64,000 nucleotides of DNA from CAKSHP01 sp045636325 (GTDB lineage: Bacteria > Bacillota > Clostridia > UBA1381 > UMGS1253), in contig JAZTXH010000013.1 of NCBI GenBank assembly GCA_045636325.1, positions 1-64,000 on the forward strand, written 5' to 3'. A program made the position numbers and the translations under genes. A model generated the notes under the pieces. The model was not told where the DNA came from, searched no databases, and saw only the letters and a program-made list of their open reading frames with translations. Shown here in pieces: positions 40,594-48,724 of this stretch (position 1 is the first letter of the stretch; each line of letters begins with the position of its first letter).

Positions 40594-41325
40594 TTGGATA
40601 CTATTACAGTTAAGGGTCTTGTTTTAAAACAAACAAATTATTCAGAGGCAGATAAAATTCTGACTCTCTTTACTGACGAACTTGGAATCGTTACAGTTAT
40701 TTCAAAAGGGGCAAGAAAAATCAAAAGCCACCAGCGGGGCGCTGCCTCTCTTTTCTGCTACGGTGAATATGTCCTTTACCCCGGAAAAAATATGTACACA
40801 ATGCGTGGCGCAAAACTTTTATCAAGCTTTTATTCCATATCGGAAAGTATTCAAAAGCTTGCCCTTGCCTCATATCTATGTGAAATTACTGCATTTTTTA
40901 TTCCTGAAGAAGAAAAAGCCGAAGATGTTTTAAGCCTTATTTTAAACACCCTTTATATTCTTTCAAAGAAAGAGCGAAATCTATTTTTAATAAAGGCCGT
41001 GTTTGAATTTAAATTTCTTGCTATGATAGGCTATCAAATAGATACTGAAAGCTGTGTGCGTTGCGGCAAAAACGAAACCGTATCGTTTTCGTCCGAAAGA
41101 GGCGGTATGCTTTGCACAAACTGCGCAAAATATGACGCTCCCTGCCCTGCAAGCTGTATAAAAGCAATTAAATACATAACCAACTATGATACAAAAAACA
41201 TTTTCAGCTTTACAATTGAGTCGGAGGGTTTAAAAGCGCTTTCTCGCCTTGCAAGAAAATTTACAATGACAATAAGTGAATGCAATTTCCCTACCGATGA
41301 ATATTTTTACAGTATTATGGATTAA
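40594..41325 (+). CDS. recO: DNA repair protein RecO
   Basis: 243 aa; loads RecA with RecF/RecR. The N-terminal OB fold (TVKGLVLKQTNYSEADKILT, GIVTVISKGARKIKS) and a C-terminal helical part with a four-Cys zinc site (CVRCGK and CTNCAK). I prefer TTG 40594, with GGTGAT upstream, because it matches the usual RecO N-terminus; ATG 40582 is the alternative and lies in the terminator flank. Last gene of era-yqzL-recO. Confidence 0.92.
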   Translation: MDTITVKGLVLKQTNYSEADKILTLFTDELGIVTVISKGARKIKSHQRGAASLFCYGEYVLYPGKNMYTMRGAKLLSSFYSISESIQKLALASYLCEITAFFIPEEEKAEDVLSLILNTLYILSKKERNLFLIKAVFEFKFLAMIGYQIDTESCVRCGKNETVSFSSERGGMLCTNCAKYDAPCPASCIKAIKYITNYDTKNIFSFTIESEGLKALSRLARKFTMTISECNFPTDEYFYSIMD

Positions 41326-41354
41326 TTATGCAAAATTTTTTCGCACTTTGCTAA

Positions 41355-41383
41355 TTGAAATCAAAAAATAATTGTTGTATAAT
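41355..41383 (+). promoter_or_regulatory. Promoter of the PTS IIC-like gene
   Basis: TTGAAA (41355-41360), 17-bp spacer, TATAAT (41378-41383). Confidence 0.8.
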
Positions 41384-41425
41384 TATTAACATAAAAGTTT
41401 GTCTTAGTACAAAGGGGGATAAAAA

Positions 41426-42436
41426 ATGTCATACTTAAAAAACAAAAACATAAAACTTTCGGCAAAAGCATACTTTGTTGATGCTTTTGGTGCAATGGCT
41501 ATGGGTTTGTTTGCATCATTACTTGTTGCAACAATATTCGGCACCATTTACGATTACACACACATTGAATTTTTCCTTAAAATGAAAGAATTTGGTTACG
41601 GCGCTCAGGGCTGTGCAATGGCAATCGCTATAGGTAACTCACTTCAGGCCCCGACTCTTGTACTTTTGAGTCTTTGTGCTGTAGGTTACGGCGCAACAAC
41701 AGTTGGTGCAGGCGGCCCGTTTGTTGCATACATAGCATCTCTTATTGCTTGCGAATCAGGTAAGTTTCTTTCCAAAACAACAAAGCTTGATATAATAGTA
41801 ACTCCCACAATAACCATAGGTGTTGGAACAGCGGTTATTTTATTTGTAGGCGGTCCTATTTCTACTGCAATCACATGGTTTGGTAATTTCATTATGGAAA
41901 CTACTACATATCATCCGTTTATTATGGGAATAATCGTATCTGCTCTTATAGGTATCGCACTTACACTTCCCATAAGCTCTGCGGCTATATGTGCATCCAT
42001 TGGTCTTGTTGGACTTGCAGGCGGGGCGGCTACAGCAGGCTGCTGTGCTCAGATGATTGGATTTGCCGTTATGAGTTTTCGTGAAAACGGTTTTGGCGGT
42101 CTTGTTGCCCAAGGTCTTGGCACGTCAATGCTTCAAATGGGAAATATAACTCGAAAACCCATTATATGGCTTCCGCCGACTATTGCAGCCGCAATCACAG
42201 GTCCTTTGGCAACCTGCCTGTTTAAGCTTACAAATCCCGTTGCAGTTGCATCAGGTATGGGCACTTGCGGTCTTGTAGGCCCTATAGGTATGCTTTCTGA
42301 TGGTGCAAGCACTTTTGAATGGATAGGAATCGCTCTTATCTGCTTTATCCTTCCTGCAGTTATTACACTTGCAATTTCAGAGATTTTCAGAAAGCTTAAG
42401 TGGATAAAGCTTGGCGACTTAAAGCTCGACTTATAA
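41426..42436 (+). CDS. PTS sugar transporter subunit IIC-like membrane protein (EIIC_2 type)
   Basis: 336 aa with about eight to ten hydrophobic helices rich in Gly/Ala. The family signatures are KAYFVDAFGAMAMGLFASLL, VTPTITIGVGTAV, LPISSAAICASIGLVGLAGG, MGNITRKPIIWLPPTIAAAI and GMGTCGLVGPIG. Such proteins occur without IIA/IIB partners in Clostridia, so phosphotransfer coupling is uncertain and the substrate unknown. AAGGGGGA precedes the ATG. aroA starts 52 bp downstream and may be cotranscribed. Confidence 0.85.
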   Translation: MSYLKNKNIKLSAKAYFVDAFGAMAMGLFASLLVATIFGTIYDYTHIEFFLKMKEFGYGAQGCAMAIAIGNSLQAPTLVLLSLCAVGYGATTVGAGGPFVAYIASLIACESGKFLSKTTKLDIIVTPTITIGVGTAVILFVGGPISTAITWFGNFIMETTTYHPFIMGIIVSALIGIALTLPISSAAICASIGLVGLAGGAATAGCCAQMIGFAVMSFRENGFGGLVAQGLGTSMLQMGNITRKPIIWLPPTIAAAITGPLATCLFKLTNPVAVASGMGTCGLVGPIGMLSDGASTFEWIGIALICFILPAVITLAISEIFRKLKWIKLGDLKLDL

Positions 42437-42488
42437 CACACTCTCTGTAAATAAAACACATTTTTTAAAAGAAAGGCCTGACTCACAA

Positions 42489-43754
42489 ATGAAATTAAGC
42501 AGCGTATCATCACTTTCGGGCACTATAACTGTCCCTGGTGACAAATCCATATCCCACAGAGCAGTAATGCTTGGTGCGCTCTCAAACGGCAAAACCACAG
42601 TCAGCGGTTTTTTAAATGGCGCTGACTGCCTTTCAACTGTATCCTGCTTTGAAAAGCTTGGTGTTAAAACCGTAATAAACGGCAGTGACGTTTGCATAAA
42701 AGGACTTGGACTAAGAGGACTTAAAGCACCGACAGAGGTTTTATACACTGGAAATTCCGGCACAACAACCCGTATTATTTCAGGCATTTTATCAGCTCAA
42801 AGCTTTAAAAGCACAATTGACGGGGATGCATCCATAAGAAAGCGCCCTATGGGTCATGTAAAAAAACCTTTGGAACAAATGGGCGCATCCTTTGATGGCG
42901 AATACTGCCCCGTAACAATTACACCGGCTCAGCTTAAAGCTATTGACTATACTCTGCCGGTTGCATCGGCACAGTTAAAAAGCGCAATTATGCTTGCGGC
43001 TTTGTATGCTGATAATATCAGCACCATTCACGAGTCTGTGCCCTGCAGAAACCATACAGAGCTTATGCTGTCAGCTATGGGAGCACCAATAAAGCAGGTG
43101 GGAGGCGATATATTAGTATCCCCTTGTGAAAATCTTAATGCCATGCACATTGATGTGCCCGGTGACATTTCTTCTGCCGCATTCTTTATGGTAGCGGCAT
43201 GTATAACAAAAAACTCCGATATTACAATTAAGAATGTAGGAGTAAACACCACAAGAACGGGCATAATAGATGCTCTTGTAAATATGGGTGCAAACATTTC
43301 AATTCAAAATATTCATTTTTACGGTCGTGAACCGGTGGCTGATATAAGAGTTCGCTCGTCAAACTTACATGGTACAACAATTGGCGGTGAAATTATACCT
43401 CGCCTTATAGATGAACTTCCCGTTTTAGCGGTGGCGGCTGCATTTGCAAAAGGAACAACCTCAATTAAGGATGCAGGGCAACTTAAGGTTAAAGAATCAA
43501 ACAGAATTGACACAATGGTGTGTGAATTAAAAAAAGCATCGGTTGACATAACCGCAACGCCTGACGGAATGATTATTGAAGGAAACAAAAAAGCAAAAGG
43601 AAATAAATTTTGTGCATATTCAGACCACAGAATTGCAATGAGCATGGCAGTTTTGGCACTGGCAGCAGATGGCGAAAGCGAAATTGATGACCCCGATGCA
43701 GTTAATATATCATTCCCCGAGTTTTTTGAAATACTTAAAAAATTAAGCAAATAG
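42489..43754 (+). CDS. aroA: 3-phosphoshikimate 1-carboxyvinyltransferase (EPSP synthase)
   Basis: Shikimate-pathway step forming EPSP from shikimate 3-phosphate and PEP. 421 aa: PGDKSISHRAVMLGALSNGK, YTGNSGTTTRIISGIL, GDASIRKRPMGHV, LPVASAQLKSAIMLAALYA, IPRLIDELPVLAVAAAFAKG, LKVKESNRI, DHRIAMSMAVLALAADGES. The start is supported by GAAAGG 11 nt upstream. Supplies chorismate to pheA/tyrA at the other end of the window. Confidence 0.96.
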   Translation: MKLSSVSSLSGTITVPGDKSISHRAVMLGALSNGKTTVSGFLNGADCLSTVSCFEKLGVKTVINGSDVCIKGLGLRGLKAPTEVLYTGNSGTTTRIISGILSAQSFKSTIDGDASIRKRPMGHVKKPLEQMGASFDGEYCPVTITPAQLKAIDYTLPVASAQLKSAIMLAALYADNISTIHESVPCRNHTELMLSAMGAPIKQVGGDILVSPCENLNAMHIDVPGDISSAAFFMVAACITKNSDITIKNVGVNTTRTGIIDALVNMGANISIQNIHFYGREPVADIRVRSSNLHGTTIGGEIIPRLIDELPVLAVAAAFAKGTTSIKDAGQLKVKESNRIDTMVCELKKASVDITATPDGMIIEGNKKAKGNKFCAYSDHRIAMSMAVLALAADGESEIDDPDAVNISFPEFFEILKKLSK

Positions 43755-43771
43755 TATTAATAAGTATAAAA

Positions 43772-43808
43772 GGGCAGCAGTCTTAAATTTGACTGCCGCC
43801 CGATTTTT
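43772..43808. terminator. Terminator between aroA and GNAT gene
   Basis: Stem GGGCAGCAGTC (43772-43782) / GACTGCCGCCC (43791-43801) with one mismatch, tail GATTTTTT. Between convergent genes. Confidence 0.88.
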
Positions 43809-43823
43809 TGATTTGAAATTTTA

Positions 43824-44303
43824 TTAATATTCATACTCTTTTACAAGAAATGCCCGTACATATCCTTTGTCTTTTGTGGTAGAGTCAACATAAAATCCTC
43901 TGCCATAATAAAAACGCACAAGAGATGATACCTTTGCACCGGTGTGAAGAGATATGGTTTTTATGCCAAGCTCTTTCATTTTTATATCCACCAAATTCAT
44001 AAGCGATTTTCCGATGCCATTATTCTGCACATTAAGCCTTACACCGAAACGGTATAAATACGCACTTTTTTCTTCCATATTAATCTTTACTCTTACACTT
44101 CCAACGGGCACCCCGTCAACAAATGCAACTAAAATCATATTTCTATCAATATCATTTTTTATGTCTTCAGCTGTTTCATTAAGTGCCGCAGTTGTAGGCA
44201 TACCGATAAGCTGTGCATACTTAACAAATGCCTCCGATGTTATTTTCGCAATTGCCTCAATATCATCATAAGTGGCAACTCGAACTTCAAAACCTAAACC
44301 CAT
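43824..44303 (-). CDS. GNAT-family N-acetyltransferase
   Basis: 159 aa single GNAT domain: VRVATYDDIEAIAKITSEAF, VAFVDGVPVGSVRVKI, the acetyl-CoA loop LNVQNNGIGKSLMNLV, and FYYGRGFYVDSTTKDKGYVR. Substrate unknown. GGAGG lies 8 nt before the ATG. It follows argF by 15 bp in the same direction, so it could act on an arginine-pathway or unrelated metabolite. Confidence 0.88.
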   Translation of the reverse strand: MGLGFEVRVATYDDIEAIAKITSEAFVKYAQLIGMPTTAALNETAEDIKNDIDRNMILVAFVDGVPVGSVRVKINMEEKSAYLYRFGVRLNVQNNGIGKSLMNLVDIKMKELGIKTISLHTGAKVSSLVRFYYGRGFYVDSTTKDKGYVRAFLVKEYEY

Positions 44304-44318
44304 TTTTGTATCCTCCGA

Positions 44319-45242
44319 TTATTTTGCCATAAATGTTGCCATAACTGCTTTTTGTGCATGAAGTCTGTTTTCAGCTTCATCAAAGATAACAGAATTAGGC
44401 CCATCTATAATATCCTCTGTAACCTCATATCCCCTGTAAGCAGGAAGACAATGCATAAATATTGCATCGTTCTTTGCATAAGAAAACATCTTCTTATCAA
44501 TCTGATAAGGTGTAAATACCTTTAATCTTTCGGCTTTTTCTTCTTCCTGACCCATGCTTACCCATGTATCTGTTACCACGATGTCTGCATCCTTCATTGC
44601 TTCAATCGGGTCATTTGTTATTAAAACGCTGCATCCCCTTGCCTTAGCATCAGCTTTTGCATTTTCTGTTACCTGGGCATCACACATATAATTTTCAGGA
44701 GTTGCAACTGCAATATCAATACCAACCTTAGCTGCGCCATACATCAAAGAATGTGCCATGTTGTTGCCATCACCAAGATATGCCATTTTCAAGCCTTCAA
44801 GCTTTCTTTTGTGCTCGTAGACGGTCATTAAATCTGCCATTACCTGACATGGGTGCAAAAGGTCTGTAAGTCCGTTAATAATCGGAATTGATGCATACTC
44901 TGCCAACTGCTCTACATCCTTGTGGTCATAAGTACGAATCATAATAGCGTCAAGATAACGTGAAAGCACGTTTGCAGTATCATAAATTGACTCTCCCCTG
45001 CCAAGCTGAATATCGCTTGAGCTTAAAAACAAAGGATATCCACCAAGCTGTGTCATTCCCACTTCAAAGGAGACTCTTGTTCTTGTGGAGGATTTCGAAA
45101 AAATCATACCAAGAGTTTTACCTTTTAAAACCTGATGTGCAATCCCTTTTTTATTTTCATCTTTTAGCTTAAGACCAAGCTTTAGCATATTTTCAATTTC
45201 TTCACTTGTAAAATCGTGTATGGTTAAAAAATCCTTTTTCAT
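44319..45242 (-). CDS. argF: Ornithine carbamoyltransferase
   Basis: Makes citrulline from ornithine and carbamoyl phosphate. 307 aa: the carbamoyl-phosphate loop SKSSTRTRVSFEVG, the HPCQ motif in LLHPCQVMADLMT, SMG in DTWVSMGQEEE and HCLPA near the C-terminus. ATG 45242 is taken, with AAAGGAA upstream; a TTG at 45269 would add nine residues over the ribosome site. 30 bp after argD, in an argD-argF-GNAT unit. Confidence 0.95.
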   Translation of the reverse strand: MKKDFLTIHDFTSEEIENMLKLGLKLKDENKKGIAHQVLKGKTLGMIFSKSSTRTRVSFEVGMTQLGGYPLFLSSSDIQLGRGESIYDTANVLSRYLDAIMIRTYDHKDVEQLAEYASIPIINGLTDLLHPCQVMADLMTVYEHKRKLEGLKMAYLGDGNNMAHSLMYGAAKVGIDIAVATPENYMCDAQVTENAKADAKARGCSVLITNDPIEAMKDADIVVTDTWVSMGQEEEKAERLKVFTPYQIDKKMFSYAKNDAIFMHCLPAYRGYEVTEDIIDGPNSVIFDEAENRLHAQKAVMATFMAK

Positions 45243-45272
45243 AATTGTAAAATTCCTTTCAAAAACCAATAT

Positions 45273-46463
45273 TTAAATGCTTTCTATTGCATCTGCAAGC
45301 GCTTTTATAAAACCGTCTATATCTTGTTGTGTGACAATAAGCGGAGGCAACACACGCAAGGTATTATAACATACACCGCAAAGATATTTTTTTTTAAACA
45401 GCTTTGCATTTATCTGTTTTGCAAGGTCTTCCTCAAATTCCACTCCGCACATAAGTCCAATCCCTCGGATTTCTTTTATACAGGCATATTTTTCTTTTAA
45501 TTCTTCAAGCTTACCTTTAAAATATGCCCCAACATTTCGGGCATTTAAAACAAGCTTTTCTTCTGCCATAATATCCAAAACTGCATTCGCCGCCGCACAG
45601 CAGAAAGGATTTCCGCCAAATGTAGAGCCATGGTCTCCCGGCTCAAAAGCCTTTGCACAAAAATCTTTTGCACACACTGCACCTATAGGCACGCCGCCAC
45701 CAAGTGCTTTTGCAAGAGTAAAAATATCAGGTGTAATGTCAAAATGCTCATAAGCAAACATTTTGCCCGTTCTGCCCACACCGGTCTGCACTTCGTCTGC
45801 AATCAAAAGAATTTCCTTTTCATCACAAAGCTTTCTTACCTTTTTTATATATTCTTTATCACAAGGATACACACCGCTTTCGCCCTGCACAAGCTCAACC
45901 ATTATTGCGGCAGTCTTTTCGCTTATCGCATTTTCAAGCGCCTCAAAATCATTAATCTCAACGTGCTTAAAACCAGGAGTCAATGGCTTATAAGGAGCCT
46001 GATATTTTTCCTGAGCAGTTGCCGCAACAGTTGCAAGAGTTCTGCCATGAAAGGAATGGTTAAGTGTAATTATTTCACTTTTCTCAGCAATCCCTTTTTT
46101 ATAAAAATATATTTTTGCAAGCTTTATTGCACCTTCATTTGCTTCTGCACCGGAGTTTGAGAAAAACACCTTTTCAGCACATGAAAGTCTGCAGATTTTT
46201 TCTGCTAAAAAGCCCTGAGGCTTAACATAATATAAATTAGATGTATGAATAAGCTTTTCTGCCTGCATCTTTAATGCCTCAACATATTTTTTATGACTGT
46301 GGCCCAATGCATTTACTGCAATACCTGCAAAAAAGTCAGTATAAACATCTCCGTTTGTGGCATAAAGCTTTATTCCCTCGCCTTTTTCAAAGCAAACAGG
46401 AATTCTGTCGCCAAAAGTATTCATAAAATATTTTTTATCCAAATCCATAGCTGTGTTAAGCAT
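45273..46463 (-). CDS. argD: Acetylornithine aminotransferase
   Basis: PLP enzyme of arginine synthesis. 396 aa class III aminotransferase: GIAVNALGHSH, FFSNSGAEANEGAIKLA, HSFHGRTLATVAATAQEKY, LIADEVQTGVGRTGKMFAYE, TLAKALGGGVPIGAV with the PLP Lys, and TFGGNPFCCAAANAVL. ATG 46463 follows GAAGGG; upstream in-frame GTG codons fall in the conserved leader element. Promoter at 46568-46596. Followed by argF. Confidence 0.94.
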   Translation of the reverse strand: MLNTAMDLDKKYFMNTFGDRIPVCFEKGEGIKLYATNGDVYTDFFAGIAVNALGHSHKKYVEALKMQAEKLIHTSNLYYVKPQGFLAEKICRLSCAEKVFFSNSGAEANEGAIKLAKIYFYKKGIAEKSEIITLNHSFHGRTLATVAATAQEKYQAPYKPLTPGFKHVEINDFEALENAISEKTAAIMVELVQGESGVYPCDKEYIKKVRKLCDEKEILLIADEVQTGVGRTGKMFAYEHFDITPDIFTLAKALGGGVPIGAVCAKDFCAKAFEPGDHGSTFGGNPFCCAAANAVLDIMAEEKLVLNARNVGAYFKGKLEELKEKYACIKEIRGIGLMCGVEFEEDLAKQINAKLFKKKYLCGVCYNTLRVLPPLIVTQQDIDGFIKALADAIESI

Positions 46464-46490
46464 AATATATCGCCCTTCTTTTTTATGGTA

Positions 46491-46545
46491 TAGACGAAAG
46501 GAATTCGAACACACGCGCTCTACGCTTTCTAAATTCTCGCCCTTT
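46491..46545 (-). repeat. Conserved 5'-leader element A, copy 2 (argD leader)
   Basis: Minus-strand copy of the element at 32944-32995, about 90% identical over ~55 nt. Helices: AGG-CGA with TCGTCT, and GAATTT with GAATTC, around the conserved AAGCGTAGAGCG. It starts about 15 nt after the predicted argD transcript start and ends 28 nt before the ATG. Confidence 0.7.
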
Positions 46546-46567
46546 CAAATTGTCGACCAGTGCAATT

Positions 46568-46596
46568 ATTATACATTATTATGCAATAAATTGCAA
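46568..46596 (-). promoter_or_regulatory. Promoter of argD-argF
   Basis: Minus strand TTGCAA (46591-46596), 17-bp spacer, TATAAT (46568-46573). Confidence 0.8.
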
Positions 46597-46713
46597 TACT
46601 TTTTTTAATAATTCTTTAAAATGTGCATATTTTGTGCATAAAAATACATTTTAATTGCATGATTATCAACTTTTTCTTATATTAACACATATTCATTAGT
46701 AAAAAAATACAAA

Positions 46714-46729
46714 GGTCAAAGAAGGTCAA
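46714..46729 (+). promoter_or_regulatory. CtsR operator 1
   Basis: GGTCAAAGAAGGTCAA, a direct heptad repeat matching the CtsR box (GGTCAAANANNGGTCAAA), just upstream of the -35. Confidence 0.85.
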
Positions 46730-46746
46730 TTTTTTTAAAAAAGGTA

Positions 46747-46775
46747 TTGACAAATGCAAAAAAGGGTGCTATACT
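46747..46775 (+). promoter_or_regulatory. Promoter of the ctsR operon
   Basis: TTGACA (46747-46752), 17-bp spacer, TATACT (46770-46775), flanked on both sides by CtsR boxes. Confidence 0.88.
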
Positions 46776-46789
46776 ATGCTTGCAACAAA

Positions 46790-46812
46790 GGTCAAAGAAA
46801 GTCAAAGTCAAA
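46790..46812 (+). promoter_or_regulatory. CtsR operator 2
   Basis: GGTCAAAGAAAGTCAAAG and a further GTCAAA, three heptad-like repeats just downstream of the transcript start. Binding here would block elongation or promoter clearance. Confidence 0.8.
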
Positions 46813-46856
46813 TTTCAACTTTGTTAGAACAATATGAAAGGAGGCAGACGAAAAAA

Positions 46857-47300
46857 ATGAAAGTAAGTGATATTATAGAACAATTTTTGCTTGATATGCT
46901 TGAAAGTGAAGAAGATATTACCTTAAAGCGTAACGAGCTTGCAAACCATTTTTCGTGTGCACCGTCACAGATAAACTATGTTATTTCCACAAGATTTACT
47001 GACCAGAGAGGATATATGGTTGAAAGCCAGCGCGGCGGCGGCGGTTTTATAAGAATAAAAAAAATAAGCGTTGATAAAAGCAATTATATTATGCATGTGG
47101 TAGGTGCCATAGGTAATTCTATCGGGTATAATTCAGCCTCAGCAATTCTTTCAAATATGGAAATGGAAAATATCATATCCCAAAGAGAGAAAAAAATTAT
47201 TTTAGCCGCCATATCTGACAGAGTTATTCCCTTTAATGCCCCCGTAAGAGATTCTTACCGAGCAGGGGTTTTTAAAAACATACTCATTAGTATGCTATAG
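46857..47300 (+). CDS. ctsR: Transcriptional repressor CtsR
   Basis: 147 aa repressor of class III heat-shock genes. Winged helix-turn-helix in KVSDIIEQFLLDMLESEED, LKRNELANHFSCAPSQINYV and the glycine-rich wing SQRGGGGFIRIKK, needed for DNA binding and heat sensing. A C-terminal dimerisation domain follows. ATG 46857 is chosen because AAAGGAGG lies 12 nt upstream; the ATG at 46776 overlaps an operator. First gene of ctsR-mcsA-mcsB-clpC, autoregulated through the two CtsR boxes. Confidence 0.95.
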   Translation: MKVSDIIEQFLLDMLESEEDITLKRNELANHFSCAPSQINYVISTRFTDQRGYMVESQRGGGGFIRIKKISVDKSNYIMHVVGAIGNSIGYNSASAILSNMEMENIISQREKKIILAAISDRVIPFNAPVRDSYRAGVFKNILISML

Positions 47301-47322
47301 ACGAAAGGAAAAGGTGATAAAT

Positions 47323-47700
47323 ATGATTTATGATTTATTTTCGGATTTTTTTAGTGATGATTTTTTCACACTAAAACCTGTTTATTATAATCACACAACA
47401 AAAGATATTGAATGCCCTTTATGTAAACATAAGCTCTCCCAGGTTTTAAAGACCGGTAAGTTCGGTTGCTCAGAATGTTATGATGCATTCGGCGCATACA
47501 CAAAACAGATTTTAAGTTCTATTCAGCCGGCTACAGTTCATAAAGGGAAAATAAGTGATGCCGCAAGTGAGCAGGTAAAAATTAAAAAAGAAATAGAAAA
47601 GCTTAATATTGAGCTTAAGGACGCAATTGAAAAGCAGGAATTTGAAAAAGCGGCAACCTTAAGAGATAAAATAAAAGAATTAAACGAGGAGGCGAAATAA
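47323..47700 (+). CDS. mcsA: McsA, zinc-finger activator of McsB
   Basis: 125 aa. A four-Cys zinc region (IECPLCKHKLSQ and GKFGCSECYDAFG) and a C-terminal UvrB/UvrC motif (LKDAIEKQEFEKAATLRDKI). In Bacillus McsA activates the McsB arginine kinase and acts as ClpC adaptor partner. ATG 47323 follows AAAGGTGATAAAT; the overlapping GTG 47314 is less likely. One of the two usual zinc-finger repeats appears to be missing compared with Bacillus McsA (about 185 aa). Confidence 0.92.
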   Translation: MIYDLFSDFFSDDFFTLKPVYYNHTTKDIECPLCKHKLSQVLKTGKFGCSECYDAFGAYTKQILSSIQPATVHKGKISDAASEQVKIKKEIEKLNIELKDAIEKQEFEKAATLRDKIKELNEEAK

Positions 47701-47701
47701 T

Positions 47702-48700
47702 ATGCTTTGGTTTAAAAATAAAGGCGCAGAAGATGATGTTTGCATAAGCACAAGGATACGCCTTGCAAGAAATGAAAATAAAACTCCGTTTGCTCCTTTG
47801 TATACCCCTGAGCAGGCTTTGCAAATAGCATCAAATGTTCGCCTTGCACTTAATGAAAATGACTTTGAATTTTTAAATCTTGATAACGCCCCTGAAATAA
47901 ATGTAAAAGCTTTAGTGGAAGAGCATATGATAAGCCCTGAAATGACAAAGGGCAAAAATAAAAGCGTTATGCTTGATAAAAATTCTACCGTGTCAATAAT
48001 GATGGGCGAAGAAGACCATATACGTCTTCAGGTTATTCTGCCGGGCTTGCAACTTGAAGATGCATATAAAAAAGCAGATGAGCTTGACAGGCTTATTGCA
48101 AAAAAGATTAACTATGCATATCACGAAGAATACGGCTTTTTAACAAAATGTGCCACAAATACCGGCACAGGGATGAGAGCATCTGTAATGCTTTATCTTC
48201 CCGCCATAAGAATGGCAGGAAAAATGAATCAGCTTATCGGTGAGGTAGGTAAATTAGGCCTTACCTTCCGAGGAGTTTATGGTGAAGGAAGTGATTCAAA
48301 GGGTGATATGTATCAGCTTTCAAACCAGATTACCTTAGGCGCAAGCGAAGAAAAAATAATTGAAAAGCTTAAAAACATCACTCATCAGATTATAAAAACA
48401 GAGCGCGAGCTGAGAGATAAATTCTTAGAAGCAAACAAGGATGAGCTTGAAGATAAAATCTGGCGTGCATATGGCACTTTAAAATATGCAAAAAAACTGT
48501 CTTCCGGAGAATGCAGCAGTCTTTTATCCACAGTAAAGCTTGGAATCTGCCTTGGAATAATAAAAGATATTACTCAGGATAAAATAAACGAGCTTATCGT
48601 TACAACAGAGCCGGCACATATATCTCTTTCTGCAAATAAGCCCCTTACTTCAGAGGGAAGAGATAAATATCGTGCAAAGCTGATTAATGACTCACTATAA
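47702..48700 (+). CDS. mcsB: Protein-arginine kinase McsB
   Basis: 332 aa phosphagen-kinase-like protein that marks proteins on Arg for ClpCP. Motifs: CISTRIRLARNENKTPFAP, SIMMGEEDHIRLQVILPGL (the nucleotide/phosphate-binding region), EYGFLTKCATNTGTGMRASV with the reactive Cys, LGLTFRGVYGEGSDSKGDMY, and QITLGASEEKIIEKL. Starts 1 bp after mcsA, so translationally coupled. Confidence 0.95.
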   Translation: MLWFKNKGAEDDVCISTRIRLARNENKTPFAPLYTPEQALQIASNVRLALNENDFEFLNLDNAPEINVKALVEEHMISPEMTKGKNKSVMLDKNSTVSIMMGEEDHIRLQVILPGLQLEDAYKKADELDRLIAKKINYAYHEEYGFLTKCATNTGTGMRASVMLYLPAIRMAGKMNQLIGEVGKLGLTFRGVYGEGSDSKGDMYQLSNQITLGASEEKIIEKLKNITHQIIKTERELRDKFLEANKDELEDKIWRAYGTLKYAKKLSSGECSSLLSTVKLGICLGIIKDITQDKINELIVTTEPAHISLSANKPLTSEGRDKYRAKLINDSL

Positions 48701-48724
48701 ATTTATCAAAAGGAGGATTTTTTA

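Noticed and set aside
46464..46514. N-terminal extension of ArgD from an in-frame GTG at 46514
   Set aside because: The extension translates the conserved leader element A, and a proper ribosome site precedes ATG 46463.
46491..46545. Element A as a degenerate tRNA because of TTCGAAT
   Set aside because: No acceptor or T-stem pairing forms, and the second copy lacks the TTCGAAT loop.
46776..46856. N-terminal extension of CtsR from ATG 46776
   Set aside because: It overlaps the transcript start and CtsR operator 2; AAAGGAGG clearly marks ATG 46857.
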